The notes under the pieces were generated by a model, which made no database searches, was not told the DNA's origin, and worked only from the letters and a program-made list of their open reading frames with translations. The position numbers and the translations under genes are program-made. A stretch of 64,000 nt of DNA. It comes from JAEUIE01 sp046350055 (lineage in GTDB: Bacteria; Planctomycetota; Planctomycetia; Gemmatales; HRBIN36). How positions within the stretch are numbered: the first letter of the stretch is position 1; each line of letters begins with the position of its first letter. The DNA is taken from NCBI GenBank assembly GCA_046350055.1, contig JAXMBC010000001.1, forward strand, positions 5,456,001 through 5,520,000, read 5' to 3'. This document shows, piece by piece, positions 24,884 through 33,496 of this stretch.

Positions 24884-26362
24884 ATGAGAATCGCAATCCA
24901 ACTGATGTGTTTCGGCGTGTTAACCACCATTCTGGCAGGTTGCAGCCAAACCGTTGCCGCTCCCTTGCCACAGGGTAACAGTAGCGTGCCTGTTGCTAAA
25001 CCAACTGTTGCTCCTCTCGGCGATTCCAGCACAGGGACCATCGTACGCATTCCGGAAGGTCGCAAGCAGACTGTCCCTGCAGTGACCAAGTCGGCTCCAG
25101 TTCAGGAAGCTAGTGACTCCAAGCCCGCTCCTGCAACCACCAAATCTGAGAAAAAGGGTGACAAGCAGAATGGCTGGCAAGGCATGTCACGGCGTGATCG
25201 TACAGCACGCAACGACAAAGAGACTTCACCCAAAAAAGCAACACTGCAGGTGAGTTCCAATACAGCATCAACCGAAGCACCATCTGATGAAGGCCGGGAT
25301 GATGCTGCAGCGACTCCACCAGCTGCTCAAGCCGCTCCGAGCAAGACCACTGTCCCCCCCGCACCCGTCACGACTGCTCCCAGTACCACGAGCACGCCCA
25401 CAGCCACAACAACCATGCCAGTGACCTATGGCACCGCTCACCAGAATGCCAGACAGTACAAAAAGGTCACCAACCCCAGCAATACACCCACCTGGTTCAC
25501 GGAAAACGACAAGGACGGCGACAACCAGTTGTCCATGAATGAGTGGCCCAAGGACAGATTCGAAGAATTCACCAAATATGATCGCAATGGTGATGGCATC
25601 ATTACGCTGGAAGAAGCCTTGCGCACCGTACCCAAGGTGGTAGCAGCTCCTGCCACTCCTGCAGCAACACCAACTGCAACCACTGCTCCCGCGACGACGA
25701 CTCCGCCTGCGGTTGCAGCTACCACCCCTACCACTACGCCCACTCCCGTCGCAGGCACTACCTCCACCTCGTTTACGATGGCCACGCCAGGTCGTCCCGG
25801 ACCTGGTGGCGGTGCTCCGCTATCCGATGAAGATGCGAAGAGGCGTGTCGATCAAATCTACACCTTCGTTGATTCCAACAAAGATGGCTTCCTTGACGAA
25901 AAGGAAATCGACAACACCCGCAGCATCAAGAACGTAGACTGGAAGAAGTACGACCTCAACAAGGATGGCAAGCTCGACAAGAACGAAGCGATTGCCCTCT
26001 ACAAAGCCGAAGGCAACAACATGCGTGGCGGTATGGGTGGTGGCGGTCCTGGTGGCGGTGGCCCCTGGGCAGGCCGCAGCCCCGATGAAATGGCCAAGAC
26101 CATGTTCGACAACATCGACAAGAACAAGACTGGCAAGATTACAAAAGAGCAAATGCCGGGATTCATGCGTGATCGCTTCGCTGAATACGACACGAATAAA
26201 GACGGCTTTGTTGACTTCGAAGAATTCAAGGCTGGCAGCGCCCGCATGATGCAGGGCCGTGGCGGCCGTGGTGGCCCCGGCGGCGGTGATGGTGGTGGCC
26301 GTGGCAATCGCGATTTTGGTGGCGGTGGCCGAGGTGGCCCCGGTGGCCGAGGCGGTTTCTAA
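24884..26362 (+). CDS. EF-hand repeat lipoprotein with Gly/Arg-rich tail
   Basis: From ATG 24884 the product (about 492 residues) has a lipoprotein signal (MRIAIQLMCFGVLTTILAGC). A Pro/Thr/Ala-rich low-complexity region follows. Six EF-hand loops are readable: DKDGDNQLSMNEW, DRNGDGIITLEEA, DSNKDGFLDEKEI, DLNKDGKLDKNEA, DKNKTGKITKEQM and DTNKDGFVDFEEF. The last 40 residues are Gly/Arg-rich with RGG units. EF-hand proteins are common on planctomycete surfaces. It probably binds calcium; the partner is unknown. A strong terminator follows 22 bp after the stop. The 5' gap from 24595 holds nothing recognisable. Confidence 0.88.
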   Translation: MRIAIQLMCFGVLTTILAGCSQTVAAPLPQGNSSVPVAKPTVAPLGDSSTGTIVRIPEGRKQTVPAVTKSAPVQEASDSKPAPATTKSEKKGDKQNGWQGMSRRDRTARNDKETSPKKATLQVSSNTASTEAPSDEGRDDAAATPPAAQAAPSKTTVPPAPVTTAPSTTSTPTATTTMPVTYGTAHQNARQYKKVTNPSNTPTWFTENDKDGDNQLSMNEWPKDRFEEFTKYDRNGDGIITLEEALRTVPKVVAAPATPAATPTATTAPATTTPPAVAATTPTTTPTPVAGTTSTSFTMATPGRPGPGGGAPLSDEDAKRRVDQIYTFVDSNKDGFLDEKEIDNTRSIKNVDWKKYDLNKDGKLDKNEAIALYKAEGNNMRGGMGGGGPGGGGPWAGRSPDEMAKTMFDNIDKNKTGKITKEQMPGFMRDRFAEYDTNKDGFVDFEEFKAGSARMMQGRGGRGGPGGGDGGGRGNRDFGGGGRGGPGGRGGF

Positions 26363-26384
26363 ACTCCTGACTCACACTGAATAC

Positions 26385-26411
26385 ACCGGCGAGAGCATCT
26401 CGCCGGTTTTT
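26385..26411 (+). terminator. Rho-independent terminator
   Basis: ACCGGCGAGA and TCTCGCCGGT form a perfect 10-bp GC-rich stem with a GCA loop, followed by TTTT. It lies 22 bp after the EF-hand gene stop. Confidence 0.85.
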
Positions 26412-26457
26412 CCATTCCTGCGCTGCACTCCACGCTGGCTCATGCTAAAATGCCATC

Positions 26458-26997
26458 ATGTCAGCGGTACCTGCACCCACTACAGCCACGACCCCGCCAG
26501 AACTGAAGAAGTATCAGGCAACCCAGCTTCCCAGAGATCTGGAGCACCTTCGCCGTGGTGCCAATCACCTGCGGGTCATCGCCTGGTTTGTCTTCATTCC
26601 TGCCATTTTCCTCACATTCGTCGGCTTCATGTTTCTCCTGATGCGGCCCATGCCGGGGAACCTCAGCCTGTTCCTGATCATGCTGGCCTTCCTGGGTATC
26701 GCCTGCTTCTACTTTGCCGTCAGTAATTACATTCGTCGTGCTCGCCGCTGGGCAGTCTATGTTGCCATCGTGGTGGCCTTGTTCCCCATCCTCATCTCCA
26801 TCCCGCTGATTCTCACTCCACAGATTGGAATCCACAAACGCACACCTGCTACGATGATCGTGGAAATGATCTACCTCATCGGCCACATCAAAATGATTCG
26901 CGACCTCCTCATTTGCCTGGGTGCTGTTGATCGCATCCACTGGGCCGCCATGATCCGTTCAAAGGCCACCAGCCAGAAGGATCCCTGGGAGACATGA
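26458..26997 (+). CDS. Hypothetical membrane protein (four hydrophobic segments)
   Basis: The 179-residue product has a short soluble N-terminus and four hydrophobic segments (VIAWFVFIPAIFLTFVGFMF, LSLFLIMLAFLGIACFYF, WAVYVAIVVALFPILISIPL and a weaker fourth). The C-terminal tail is polar. No family was recognised. Its stop overlaps the start of the next membrane-protein gene by 4 bp (ATGA), so the two are translationally coupled. Confidence 0.75.
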   Translation: MSAVPAPTTATTPPELKKYQATQLPRDLEHLRRGANHLRVIAWFVFIPAIFLTFVGFMFLLMRPMPGNLSLFLIMLAFLGIACFYFAVSNYIRRARRWAVYVAIVVALFPILISIPLILTPQIGIHKRTPATMIVEMIYLIGHIKMIRDLLICLGAVDRIHWAAMIRSKATSQKDPWET

Positions 26998-27365
26998 TGC
27001 GCTGGACGACGTGGGTCAGCTTGGTAGTGAGCCTGGGCCCCGTGGTCGTCTTCCTGATCGCTGGCGGATGGGAACTGTGGGAACTGCCTGGCTTCCTCGC
27101 CTTGTTGCTCTTCCCCTACCTAGCAGTCGCCCTCACTGCGTGGATCATGCGTCGAGAGGCTCGTGCATCATTCATCATCATGATGGTCGCGCTTGTGATA
27201 ACTGCTCTGGGAATAGCCTGTCACTTGAACCTGTTTGGGCCTTTGCTGTCACTGTTAACACCTCTGATCCAATTCCTGATCCTGCTGGCCGGTGGCCTGG
27301 TTTCCGGAAGGAGACGCGAAGCACACCTCAAGTCCTGCCCTACCATTCCCCCTCAGCAATCATAA
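26994..27365 (+). CDS. Hypothetical small membrane protein
   Basis: The 123-residue product has four hydrophobic stretches (WVSLVVSLGPVVVFLIAG, LALLLFPYLAVALTAWIM, FIIMMVALVITALGIA, LSLLTPLIQFLILLAGGLV) and a short basic tail. It overlaps the preceding membrane-protein gene by 4 bp. No known family was recognised. lepA begins 48 bp downstream on the same strand. Confidence 0.72.
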   Translation: MMRWTTWVSLVVSLGPVVVFLIAGGWELWELPGFLALLLFPYLAVALTAWIMRREARASFIIMMVALVITALGIACHLNLFGPLLSLLTPLIQFLILLAGGLVSGRRREAHLKSCPTIPPQQS

Positions 27366-27413
27366 GAATAACCTCACTCCCGTACTCTTTCGCTACCCTG
27401 CTCGACGAGGCCC

Positions 27414-29240
27414 ATGACCCCGCCGAATTTGATTCGTAACTTCTGCATCATCGCCCACATTGATCACGGCAAAAGCACCCTGGCCGACCAGTTCCTGCTC
27501 AAGTGCAATGCCATCAGCGAGCGTGATTTCCGCAACCAGGTCCTCGACGCCATGGACCTGGAGCAGGAACGGGGCATCACCATCCAGATGCACCCCGTCA
27601 CCATCTTCTATGAACTGAACGGTCAGAAGTACGAACTGAACCTCATCGATACTCCCGGCCACGTCGATTTCAACTACGAAGTCTCTCGCAGCCTGGCTGC
27701 CTGCGAAGGCGCTATCCTGCTGGTGGATGCCTTCCAGGGTGTGCAGGCCCAGACCGTGCACAATGCACTGTTGGCGCTGGAGGCGGGCCTTACCATCATT
27801 CCCGTCGTCAACAAGATCGATCTGCCCTACGCCCGTACCGAGGAAGTCATCAGCGAAATGGAGCATTCGCTGGGCATCTTCGGCGAGGAAGTGCTCAAGG
27901 TCTCGGCCAAGGCTGGCCTGGGCATCGAAGAACTGATCCAGGCCGTTATTGAACGTGTGCCCAACCCGTTAACCAAGGTTGCTAAACCAGCCTCAGCGGA
28001 TTCGACGGAAAGCGAACCGCTCAAGGCCCTGGTTTACAACAGCCACTTCGATTCCTACAAGGGTGTGATCGTCTACATCCGCCTGATGGAAGGCGAACTG
28101 AAGCCGGGCATGAAGGTCAAACTGATGGCCGGGTCACAGGAGTACGTCGTCCAGGAACTGGGACAGTTTCGTCCCAAGGCCACGACCGTCCAGCATCTGC
28201 AGCGTGGCCAGGTGGGTTACTTCACCGCCAACATCCGCAATCTGCGTGATGTCCGCATCGGCGACACCGTCACGGACGCCCTCAACCCCTGCACCGATCC
28301 GCTGGCAGGCTACAAAGCCCCGAAGCCCATGGTCTTCAGTGGCCTCTACCCCGTGGACAGCAGCGAGTTTGAAGACCTGCGTGAATCACTGGAGAAGTTG
28401 AGTCTCAACGATTCCAGCTTCACCTTCACCCCGGAAACCAGTGAAGGCCTGGGCTTCGGCTTCCGCTGCGGCTTCCTCGGTATGCTCCATCGCGAGATCA
28501 TTCAACAGCGCATCGAACGGGACAGCGGCCTGGAACTCGTCCACACCGCCCCCAACGTCACCTACGAAATCCTCAAGAAGTCGGGCGAGGTTATCAGCGT
28601 CGATAACCCGCAGGATGTACCCGATACCGGCCAGATCGAAGAGTTCCGCGAACCTATCGTCCGTATCAGCTTCATCCTGCCGAGTGAAAACATCGGCGAC
28701 CTGATGCAGATGTGCACCGAACGCCGAGGCACCTATGTTCGCACCGAATACCTGAGCCCCAAGCGGGCCATCCTCGTGTTCGACATGCCGCTGGCAGAAG
28801 TGATCTACGACCTTTACGACCGCTTGAAGTCAGTCACCCATGGTTACGGCACCATGGATTACGACATACTCGGCTTTGTGAATGCCGACCTCGTCAAGCT
28901 CGACGTGCTGGTGCATGGCAACCCGGTCGATGCGCTGTCGACCATCGTGCACCGGGCCTTTGCGGAACGACGGGGCCGGGCCCTGGTCAAGAAGCTGCGA
29001 AGTGAGATCGATCGCCATCAGTTCGAGATTGCCATCCAGGCCGCCATCGGTGCACGCATCATTGCCCGCGAGACCATCACCGCTGTCAGGAAGAACGTGA
29101 CGGCCAAGTGCTACGGCGGCGACATCAGCCGCAAGAAGAAGCTCTGGGCCAAGCAGGCCAAGGGCAAGAAGCGCATGAAGCAGGTAGGCCAGGTCGAGAT
29201 TCCCCAGGAGGCCTTCCTGGCAGTGCTCGAGTCAGAGTAG
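27414..29240 (+). CDS. lepA: Elongation factor 4 (LepA GTPase)
   Basis: The 608-residue product has the LepA domain order. The G domain has IIAHIDHGKSTLAD, DTPGHVDF and NKIDLP. EF-G-like domains II, III and V follow, and the LepA-specific C-terminal domain (SHGYGTMDYD-like SVTHGYGTMDYDILGF, then KNVTAKCYGGDISRKKKLWAKQ). It promotes back-translocation or relief of stalled ribosomes. It is followed by signal peptidase lepB, the order known from E. coli. Confidence 0.97.
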   Translation: MTPPNLIRNFCIIAHIDHGKSTLADQFLLKCNAISERDFRNQVLDAMDLEQERGITIQMHPVTIFYELNGQKYELNLIDTPGHVDFNYEVSRSLAACEGAILLVDAFQGVQAQTVHNALLALEAGLTIIPVVNKIDLPYARTEEVISEMEHSLGIFGEEVLKVSAKAGLGIEELIQAVIERVPNPLTKVAKPASADSTESEPLKALVYNSHFDSYKGVIVYIRLMEGELKPGMKVKLMAGSQEYVVQELGQFRPKATTVQHLQRGQVGYFTANIRNLRDVRIGDTVTDALNPCTDPLAGYKAPKPMVFSGLYPVDSSEFEDLRESLEKLSLNDSSFTFTPETSEGLGFGFRCGFLGMLHREIIQQRIERDSGLELVHTAPNVTYEILKKSGEVISVDNPQDVPDTGQIEEFREPIVRISFILPSENIGDLMQMCTERRGTYVRTEYLSPKRAILVFDMPLAEVIYDLYDRLKSVTHGYGTMDYDILGFVNADLVKLDVLVHGNPVDALSTIVHRAFAERRGRALVKKLRSEIDRHQFEIAIQAAIGARIIARETITAVRKNVTAKCYGGDISRKKKLWAKQAKGKKRMKQVGQVEIPQEAFLAVLESE

Positions 29241-29293
29241 AATCCCCAGGATGGATCCCGAAGAAAATGCCCGCTGAATTACGAGAGACAATC

Positions 29294-31003
29294 ATGTCAA
29301 TCATTCCGACAACTCCTCCTGATATCAAGCCTATCAAACCCGAAGAACCTCTCTACGAAGAAGTCCGCGACAGCTGGCGCGAGACCTTCGAGACCGTCTC
29401 CTTCGTCGTCTTCCTCGTCCTCATGCTCAAGGCCTTCGTGGCGGAGGCGTACGTCATCCCCACCGGATCGATGGCGACCACGCTTCTCGGCGACCACATG
29501 CATCTGCAGTGCCCGCGCTGTCAGCAGAAGTACACCGTCAATGCTTCCAATGGTGGCCAGAACCTGGAACAGGTGCAGGACGATGGTGGCCGCAAGATGC
29601 TGCGGTTTGAAGGTTGCTGCCCCAACTGTCAGTACGTCATTGCCAACCCGGTCGAGGGTGTGGATGGTGGCGACAAGGTTCTCGTCCTGAAACCTGTCTA
29701 CGACATGTTTGCCCCGGAGCGTCACGAGACCGTTGTCTTCAAATATCCCCTGGGGCCGCAGAAAGACTTCGGCGCGTACAACTACATCAAGCGGCTCTGG
29801 GGCCTCCCTGGTGAAAAGCTGGCCATCCAGGGTGGCGATGTCTACCTCGTCGATGAAGCGGGGAAATTGAACATCATTCGCAAGACACCTGACAAGATGC
29901 TCCGCATGCGGCGCATTGTCAACGATAATGAGTTGCTGAACCCCAGCCATCCGCAACCGCTCAATACCTCCTGGAAGCCCGCCAATGAACGCTGGGAAAC
30001 TCCAGCCGCGGAGCAGACAGCCTGGTCCTCCTCCGAACAGGGCAGGCAATGGAACAGCAAGGCGAAAGACGGCGCCACCAGCTGGCTTCGCTATCAGCAT
30101 AACTTCAATCCCACCAAAATGGGTGGGGGCTTTGCCGGCATGCAGGATCCCATCAACGGCCCACACATCATCACCGACTTCCTCGCTTACAATCACTCGG
30201 ATCGCGGCATGTTCCCGCACGACTGGGTTGGCGATCTGATGGTCGAAGCCGAAGTCGATGTTCAGGCCGCCCAGGGCACCTTCATTCTGCAGCTGAAGAA
30301 AGGCGTGCTCAATGCCGAGGCCAGCTTCAACCTGCAATCCGGCCGATGCACGGTGACCCTTCAAAAGGAGGGCAAACCCGTTATCAGCAAGGAAGCGGAC
30401 TCCAGTGTAAACCGCACCGGCAAGCACTTGCTCCGTTTCGCCAACTTCGATAATCGTCTCACAGTATGGGTCGGCTCCAAGCTGCTCTTTGATGATGGCA
30501 TTGACATTGCATTGCTTCCCGACGCCGAGCGAGGCCCCCGTCTGGCTGACTTTGTTCCCGTCTCGCTGGGCACGCAAAACGCCAGCGTCAGCGTCCGGAA
30601 GCTCAGCATCTGGCGGGACATCTACTACTCCCGCGATGCCCGCAATATGTTCGATACCGAAGTCAGCAAAGGCGCCCTCGGCATCACGCTCGATGAGTTC
30701 CAGACACTCGCCAAACAGGGCGACTTGCACACCATCCAGCGGGCAGAATGGCTTCCCTACTACCCGGAGGCTATTCAGATCAAGAACGCCAGCGGGACGA
30801 TGGGTAAGCCTCAGTACTACCCGAAGACGGATCCCGCAACTCACCCCAGCGACCGCTTCGGGCCCGATGAATACTTCATGCTGGGTGACAACAGCCTCGC
30901 CAGCCAGGACAGCCGCGACTGGGGCCAGGTCCCCCGCCGCATGCTCCTCGGCCGCGCTATCTGGGTCTACTGGCCATACCGTAACTTCTCGTCCATCCGA
31001 TGA
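29294..31003 (+). CDS. lepB: Signal peptidase I with Cys4 motif and large inserted domain
   Basis: From ATG 29294 the product is 569 residues, roughly twice a standard LepB. The catalytic Ser is in YVIPTGSMATTLLGD (about residue 58) after one membrane span. The catalytic Lys is in LWGLPGEKLAIQGGDVYL (about residue 174). The final box is FMLGDNSLASQDSRDWG near the C-terminus. CPRC (about 73) and CCPNC (about 107) could form a zinc ribbon. About 300 residues between the Lys and final boxes form a beta-rich insert resembling a concanavalin/LamG jelly roll (EVDVQAAQGTFILQLKKGV). It cleaves Sec signal peptides. The insert's role is unknown. Confidence 0.93.
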   Translation: MSIIPTTPPDIKPIKPEEPLYEEVRDSWRETFETVSFVVFLVLMLKAFVAEAYVIPTGSMATTLLGDHMHLQCPRCQQKYTVNASNGGQNLEQVQDDGGRKMLRFEGCCPNCQYVIANPVEGVDGGDKVLVLKPVYDMFAPERHETVVFKYPLGPQKDFGAYNYIKRLWGLPGEKLAIQGGDVYLVDEAGKLNIIRKTPDKMLRMRRIVNDNELLNPSHPQPLNTSWKPANERWETPAAEQTAWSSSEQGRQWNSKAKDGATSWLRYQHNFNPTKMGGGFAGMQDPINGPHIITDFLAYNHSDRGMFPHDWVGDLMVEAEVDVQAAQGTFILQLKKGVLNAEASFNLQSGRCTVTLQKEGKPVISKEADSSVNRTGKHLLRFANFDNRLTVWVGSKLLFDDGIDIALLPDAERGPRLADFVPVSLGTQNASVSVRKLSIWRDIYYSRDARNMFDTEVSKGALGITLDEFQTLAKQGDLHTIQRAEWLPYYPEAIQIKNASGTMGKPQYYPKTDPATHPSDRFGPDEYFMLGDNSLASQDSRDWGQVPRRMLLGRAIWVYWPYRNFSSIR

Positions 31004-31054
31004 TCTTTAGAGCCGCGCACGAAATAAGCAGCCCTGCAACACCAACACGTTGTG

Positions 31055-32605
31055 CTAGCAAAACTGTTCACGCAGCGCCAGCAACTGCTCCCGGGGATAC
31101 AGCACCCACGGGTACTCGCGGCTGAAGTGATGTTCGTGCCACTTCAGCTGATGGAGCGTCTGTTCCAGCTGTTTCTCCATCGCCTCTTTCTGCGGTTCAA
31201 CCATAGGCTGCAACTGCGACCGGATCGCATCCAGTTGCTCGTGCCGTTCGGCCAATTGCGTGACCGCCACGGGTTGCCCGGTCCACCGCTGCTTCTCTTC
31301 CTGCAGAAATGCCACGGCTGAAGACTCATTGCCATCGAGGAACCGATCCGGGTTCCAGTGCATCGCCCGCAGCGTCTGTCGCAAATGCAGTGGTTGCTGT
31401 GCATCCACAGGCCGCGTACCCCAAGGCAACCGCTGCGTTGCCGTGATCACGGCAAACCGAGGCAGCGTGACCTTCCAGTATCGCTGGAAGATGCGATCGG
31501 TCAGTTCATCGTACACCGCTCCGCCAATGCCATGCACAAACAGATCAGCCACGAACAGGCGGAACATCATCGAGGTGATCAGTGCCTTGGGACGGATTTT
31601 CCAACCGACCAGGTCCTGCATCCTCTGCGCTGACTCCTGAGTATCGATGACAGTTTCATTACCTGCAGTCAGGCAGATCAGTTCAATGGCACCATACTGT
31701 TTTCGTATGCACAACCGGCCCCGCTGTGTCGAGCCTTGCTGCCAGGCCCAGAAAGGCAGTTCCACCAGATCGTTACTCACACGTAGATCAGCTACAGGGT
31801 GGTTAGCACTGCGGATGCGATGTTCCTGGCGATACTGCTTGAGTTCTTCGTTATAGACCCTGGCAAACCAAGGTGCATCAGCAATAAACAACTGCAGCAA
31901 CCACCGGAAGAACGGCATCTCGCACCACTGGCTCATCAGGAACTCGTGGTTGGCAACACCCTGTTTTCGCTCCCACAGATGCCGGGCGAGCAGCCAGCGA
32001 TAGGGAATACAATCGGTCTTGTCCCTCTGCTCCAGCACCAGCTTCCAGAACTCCGGAAACACCGGCTGCCAGGGCCAATCCTTCGATGCAGTGGCAAACT
32101 CCTCTGCTACTTTTGCAAAGTCAGCCTCATCCCGACATCGCCATTCTTCATAAGGTAGCGGCGGCTGCGGCTCACCATAGCCCAACTGTGCATCGGGCTT
32201 TTCACCACTGGCAACAGGTACTTTCAACGTCGTTGTCTTGGCTACATCACTGTCCACATTGAGATTGAGACTCGAGCCACCCAGCTTCCTGGCCAGCTGA
32301 TGAATAGCTACGTTCTTGGCCCACACCCCGGGATGATACAGCTCCGGCTGATGCCCGGTGATGAGCAGTGGCCTCAGAAGTGCTTTGCTCTCTACTCCGG
32401 CCCAGGCCGCCCACTGACTCACAACCTGTTGCAGGCTCTCCCATGCTAACTGTCTCGCAGCCGCCAGTTGACGATCACCCAGCCTGATGTTGGCTGCCTG
32501 CAACAGTTTCTGATTCGCTGCCACCAGCCCCGGCAGTTCCTCCCACGAGGGGACGACCAGGCACGCTCCATCTTCCTTTGGCGCTCGCCAGCGGCCAGCG
32601 CTCAT
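31055..32605 (-). CDS. Conserved protein of unknown function (weak BshC-like motif)
   Basis: The 516-residue protein has no signal peptide or membrane span. Residues 85-115 (LLITGHQPELYHPGVWAKNV, then LNVDSDVAKTTTL) recall the GQQ-GL-GPLY and acidic segments of BshC, the cysteine-adding enzyme of bacillithiol synthesis. The C-terminal half is helical with EKEAMEKQLEQTLHQLKWHE. The BshC resemblance is by eye and weak. Its start overlaps the stop of the GT2 glycosyltransferase gene by 4 bp, so the two are translationally coupled. Confidence 0.75.
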   Translation of the reverse strand: MSAGRWRAPKEDGACLVVPSWEELPGLVAANQKLLQAANIRLGDRQLAAARQLAWESLQQVVSQWAAWAGVESKALLRPLLITGHQPELYHPGVWAKNVAIHQLARKLGGSSLNLNVDSDVAKTTTLKVPVASGEKPDAQLGYGEPQPPLPYEEWRCRDEADFAKVAEEFATASKDWPWQPVFPEFWKLVLEQRDKTDCIPYRWLLARHLWERKQGVANHEFLMSQWCEMPFFRWLLQLFIADAPWFARVYNEELKQYRQEHRIRSANHPVADLRVSNDLVELPFWAWQQGSTQRGRLCIRKQYGAIELICLTAGNETVIDTQESAQRMQDLVGWKIRPKALITSMMFRLFVADLFVHGIGGAVYDELTDRIFQRYWKVTLPRFAVITATQRLPWGTRPVDAQQPLHLRQTLRAMHWNPDRFLDGNESSAVAFLQEEKQRWTGQPVAVTQLAERHEQLDAIRSQLQPMVEPQKEAMEKQLEQTLHQLKWHEHHFSREYPWVLYPREQLLALREQFC

Positions 32606-33333
32606 ACATCCAGCCCTTCCAGCACTTCAGGCTGGCCCGCGTGAATACGATCCAACTCGCCTTCAATCACACTCTGATAGTACTTGAGGCGTATCTCTGC
32701 ATTATCCAGGTCGCCACCGAAACTGCGGTTGGCATCCAGGTACACCAGGGGCACCGCCACCTCGGTAATCCGCAGTCCCAGGTTGGCCGCCTGCACCCAG
32801 ACTTGTAGTGGCATGCCATAGCCATTCTCGCTGATGCGGAACTGCCGCAGTTGCTTGACCCGATAGGCTTTGAAGCCACAGAACGAATCGGTCAGGTTCA
32901 GCCCCAGCTTCTCGTTCAGATACTTGGTGAGAAGGAAATTGATGCGGCGACGGTCGGCTGGCGGCTCGGTGTTCTCCTTGAACAGCCGCAGGTACCGGCT
33001 GCCTGAGACCAGGTCCACGTTGCTCGTCAGTGCTTCCAGCATCACGGGAATGCGTTCCGCTTCGTGCTGTCCATCGGAATCCATCGTCACCAGCACATCG
33101 TAATCATGTGCCTGGGCATAACCAAACGCTGAACGAATGGCTGCCCCATACCCCATGTTCCTGGCATGATGAATCACATGCAGCCCCGGCTCTTTCTCCA
33201 GCACCTCGCGGGAGCCATCGGTGGAGCCATCGTTGATGGTGAGAATCTCGCTGGCGTACTTCCGTACTTCTGCAAGCACCCCACTGATATGTCGCACTTC
33301 GTTATAGACCGGGATGGCAATCAGTGTTTTCAT
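32602..33333 (-). CDS. Family 2 glycosyltransferase (dolichyl-phosphate mannosyltransferase-like)
   Basis: From ATG 33333 the product is 243 residues. It shows the GT-A fold: TLIAIPVYNEVRHISGVLA, the diphosphate-binding INDGSTDGS and VTMDSDGQHEAER with the metal-binding DSD. NMGYGAAIRSAFGYA lies between them. SFCGFKAYRV matches the DPM1-like subgroup, which transfers sugars to polyprenyl phosphate. It lacks C-terminal membrane helices. It is coupled by a 4-bp overlap to the unknown gene downstream, suggesting a joint role in envelope glycolipid or cofactor synthesis. Confidence 0.9.
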   Translation of the reverse strand: MKTLIAIPVYNEVRHISGVLAEVRKYASEILTINDGSTDGSREVLEKEPGLHVIHHARNMGYGAAIRSAFGYAQAHDYDVLVTMDSDGQHEAERIPVMLEALTSNVDLVSGSRYLRLFKENTEPPADRRRINFLLTKYLNEKLGLNLTDSFCGFKAYRVKQLRQFRISENGYGMPLQVWVQAANLGLRITEVAVPLVYLDANRSFGGDLDNAEIRLKYYQSVIEGELDRIHAGQPEVLEGLDV

Positions 33334-33357
33334 CAGCGATCCCTCCATTGCAGAGCC

Positions 33358-33432
33358 ATACCAACCCGAAGCGTCAGCGAGGATGACTCCCCTCTCCCCA
33401 CCGGGGAGAGGGGCCGGGGGTGAGGGGGATCC
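33358..33432. repeat. Compound repeat, family C plus family D
   Basis: ACCAACCCGAAGCGTCAGCGAGG (33360-33382, family C, also seen in palindromic form at 58487-58560) is directly followed by CCCCTCTCCCC-ACC-GGGGAGAGGGG and GGGGGTGAGGGGG (family D, also at 40465-40505 inside a gene). The second part forms a strong hairpin. It lies upstream of the GT2 gene and downstream of the diadenylate cyclase gene, both on the minus strand. Confidence 0.75.
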
Positions 33433-33496
33433 TCACACGGGGCAGCCCATCATGATGTATGACACTATGATACGAATCAACCACGTGGGCAGATTC

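Noticed and set aside
29297..30844. 515-codon antisense frame within lepB
   Set aside because: It is a shadow of the signal peptidase gene without family motifs.
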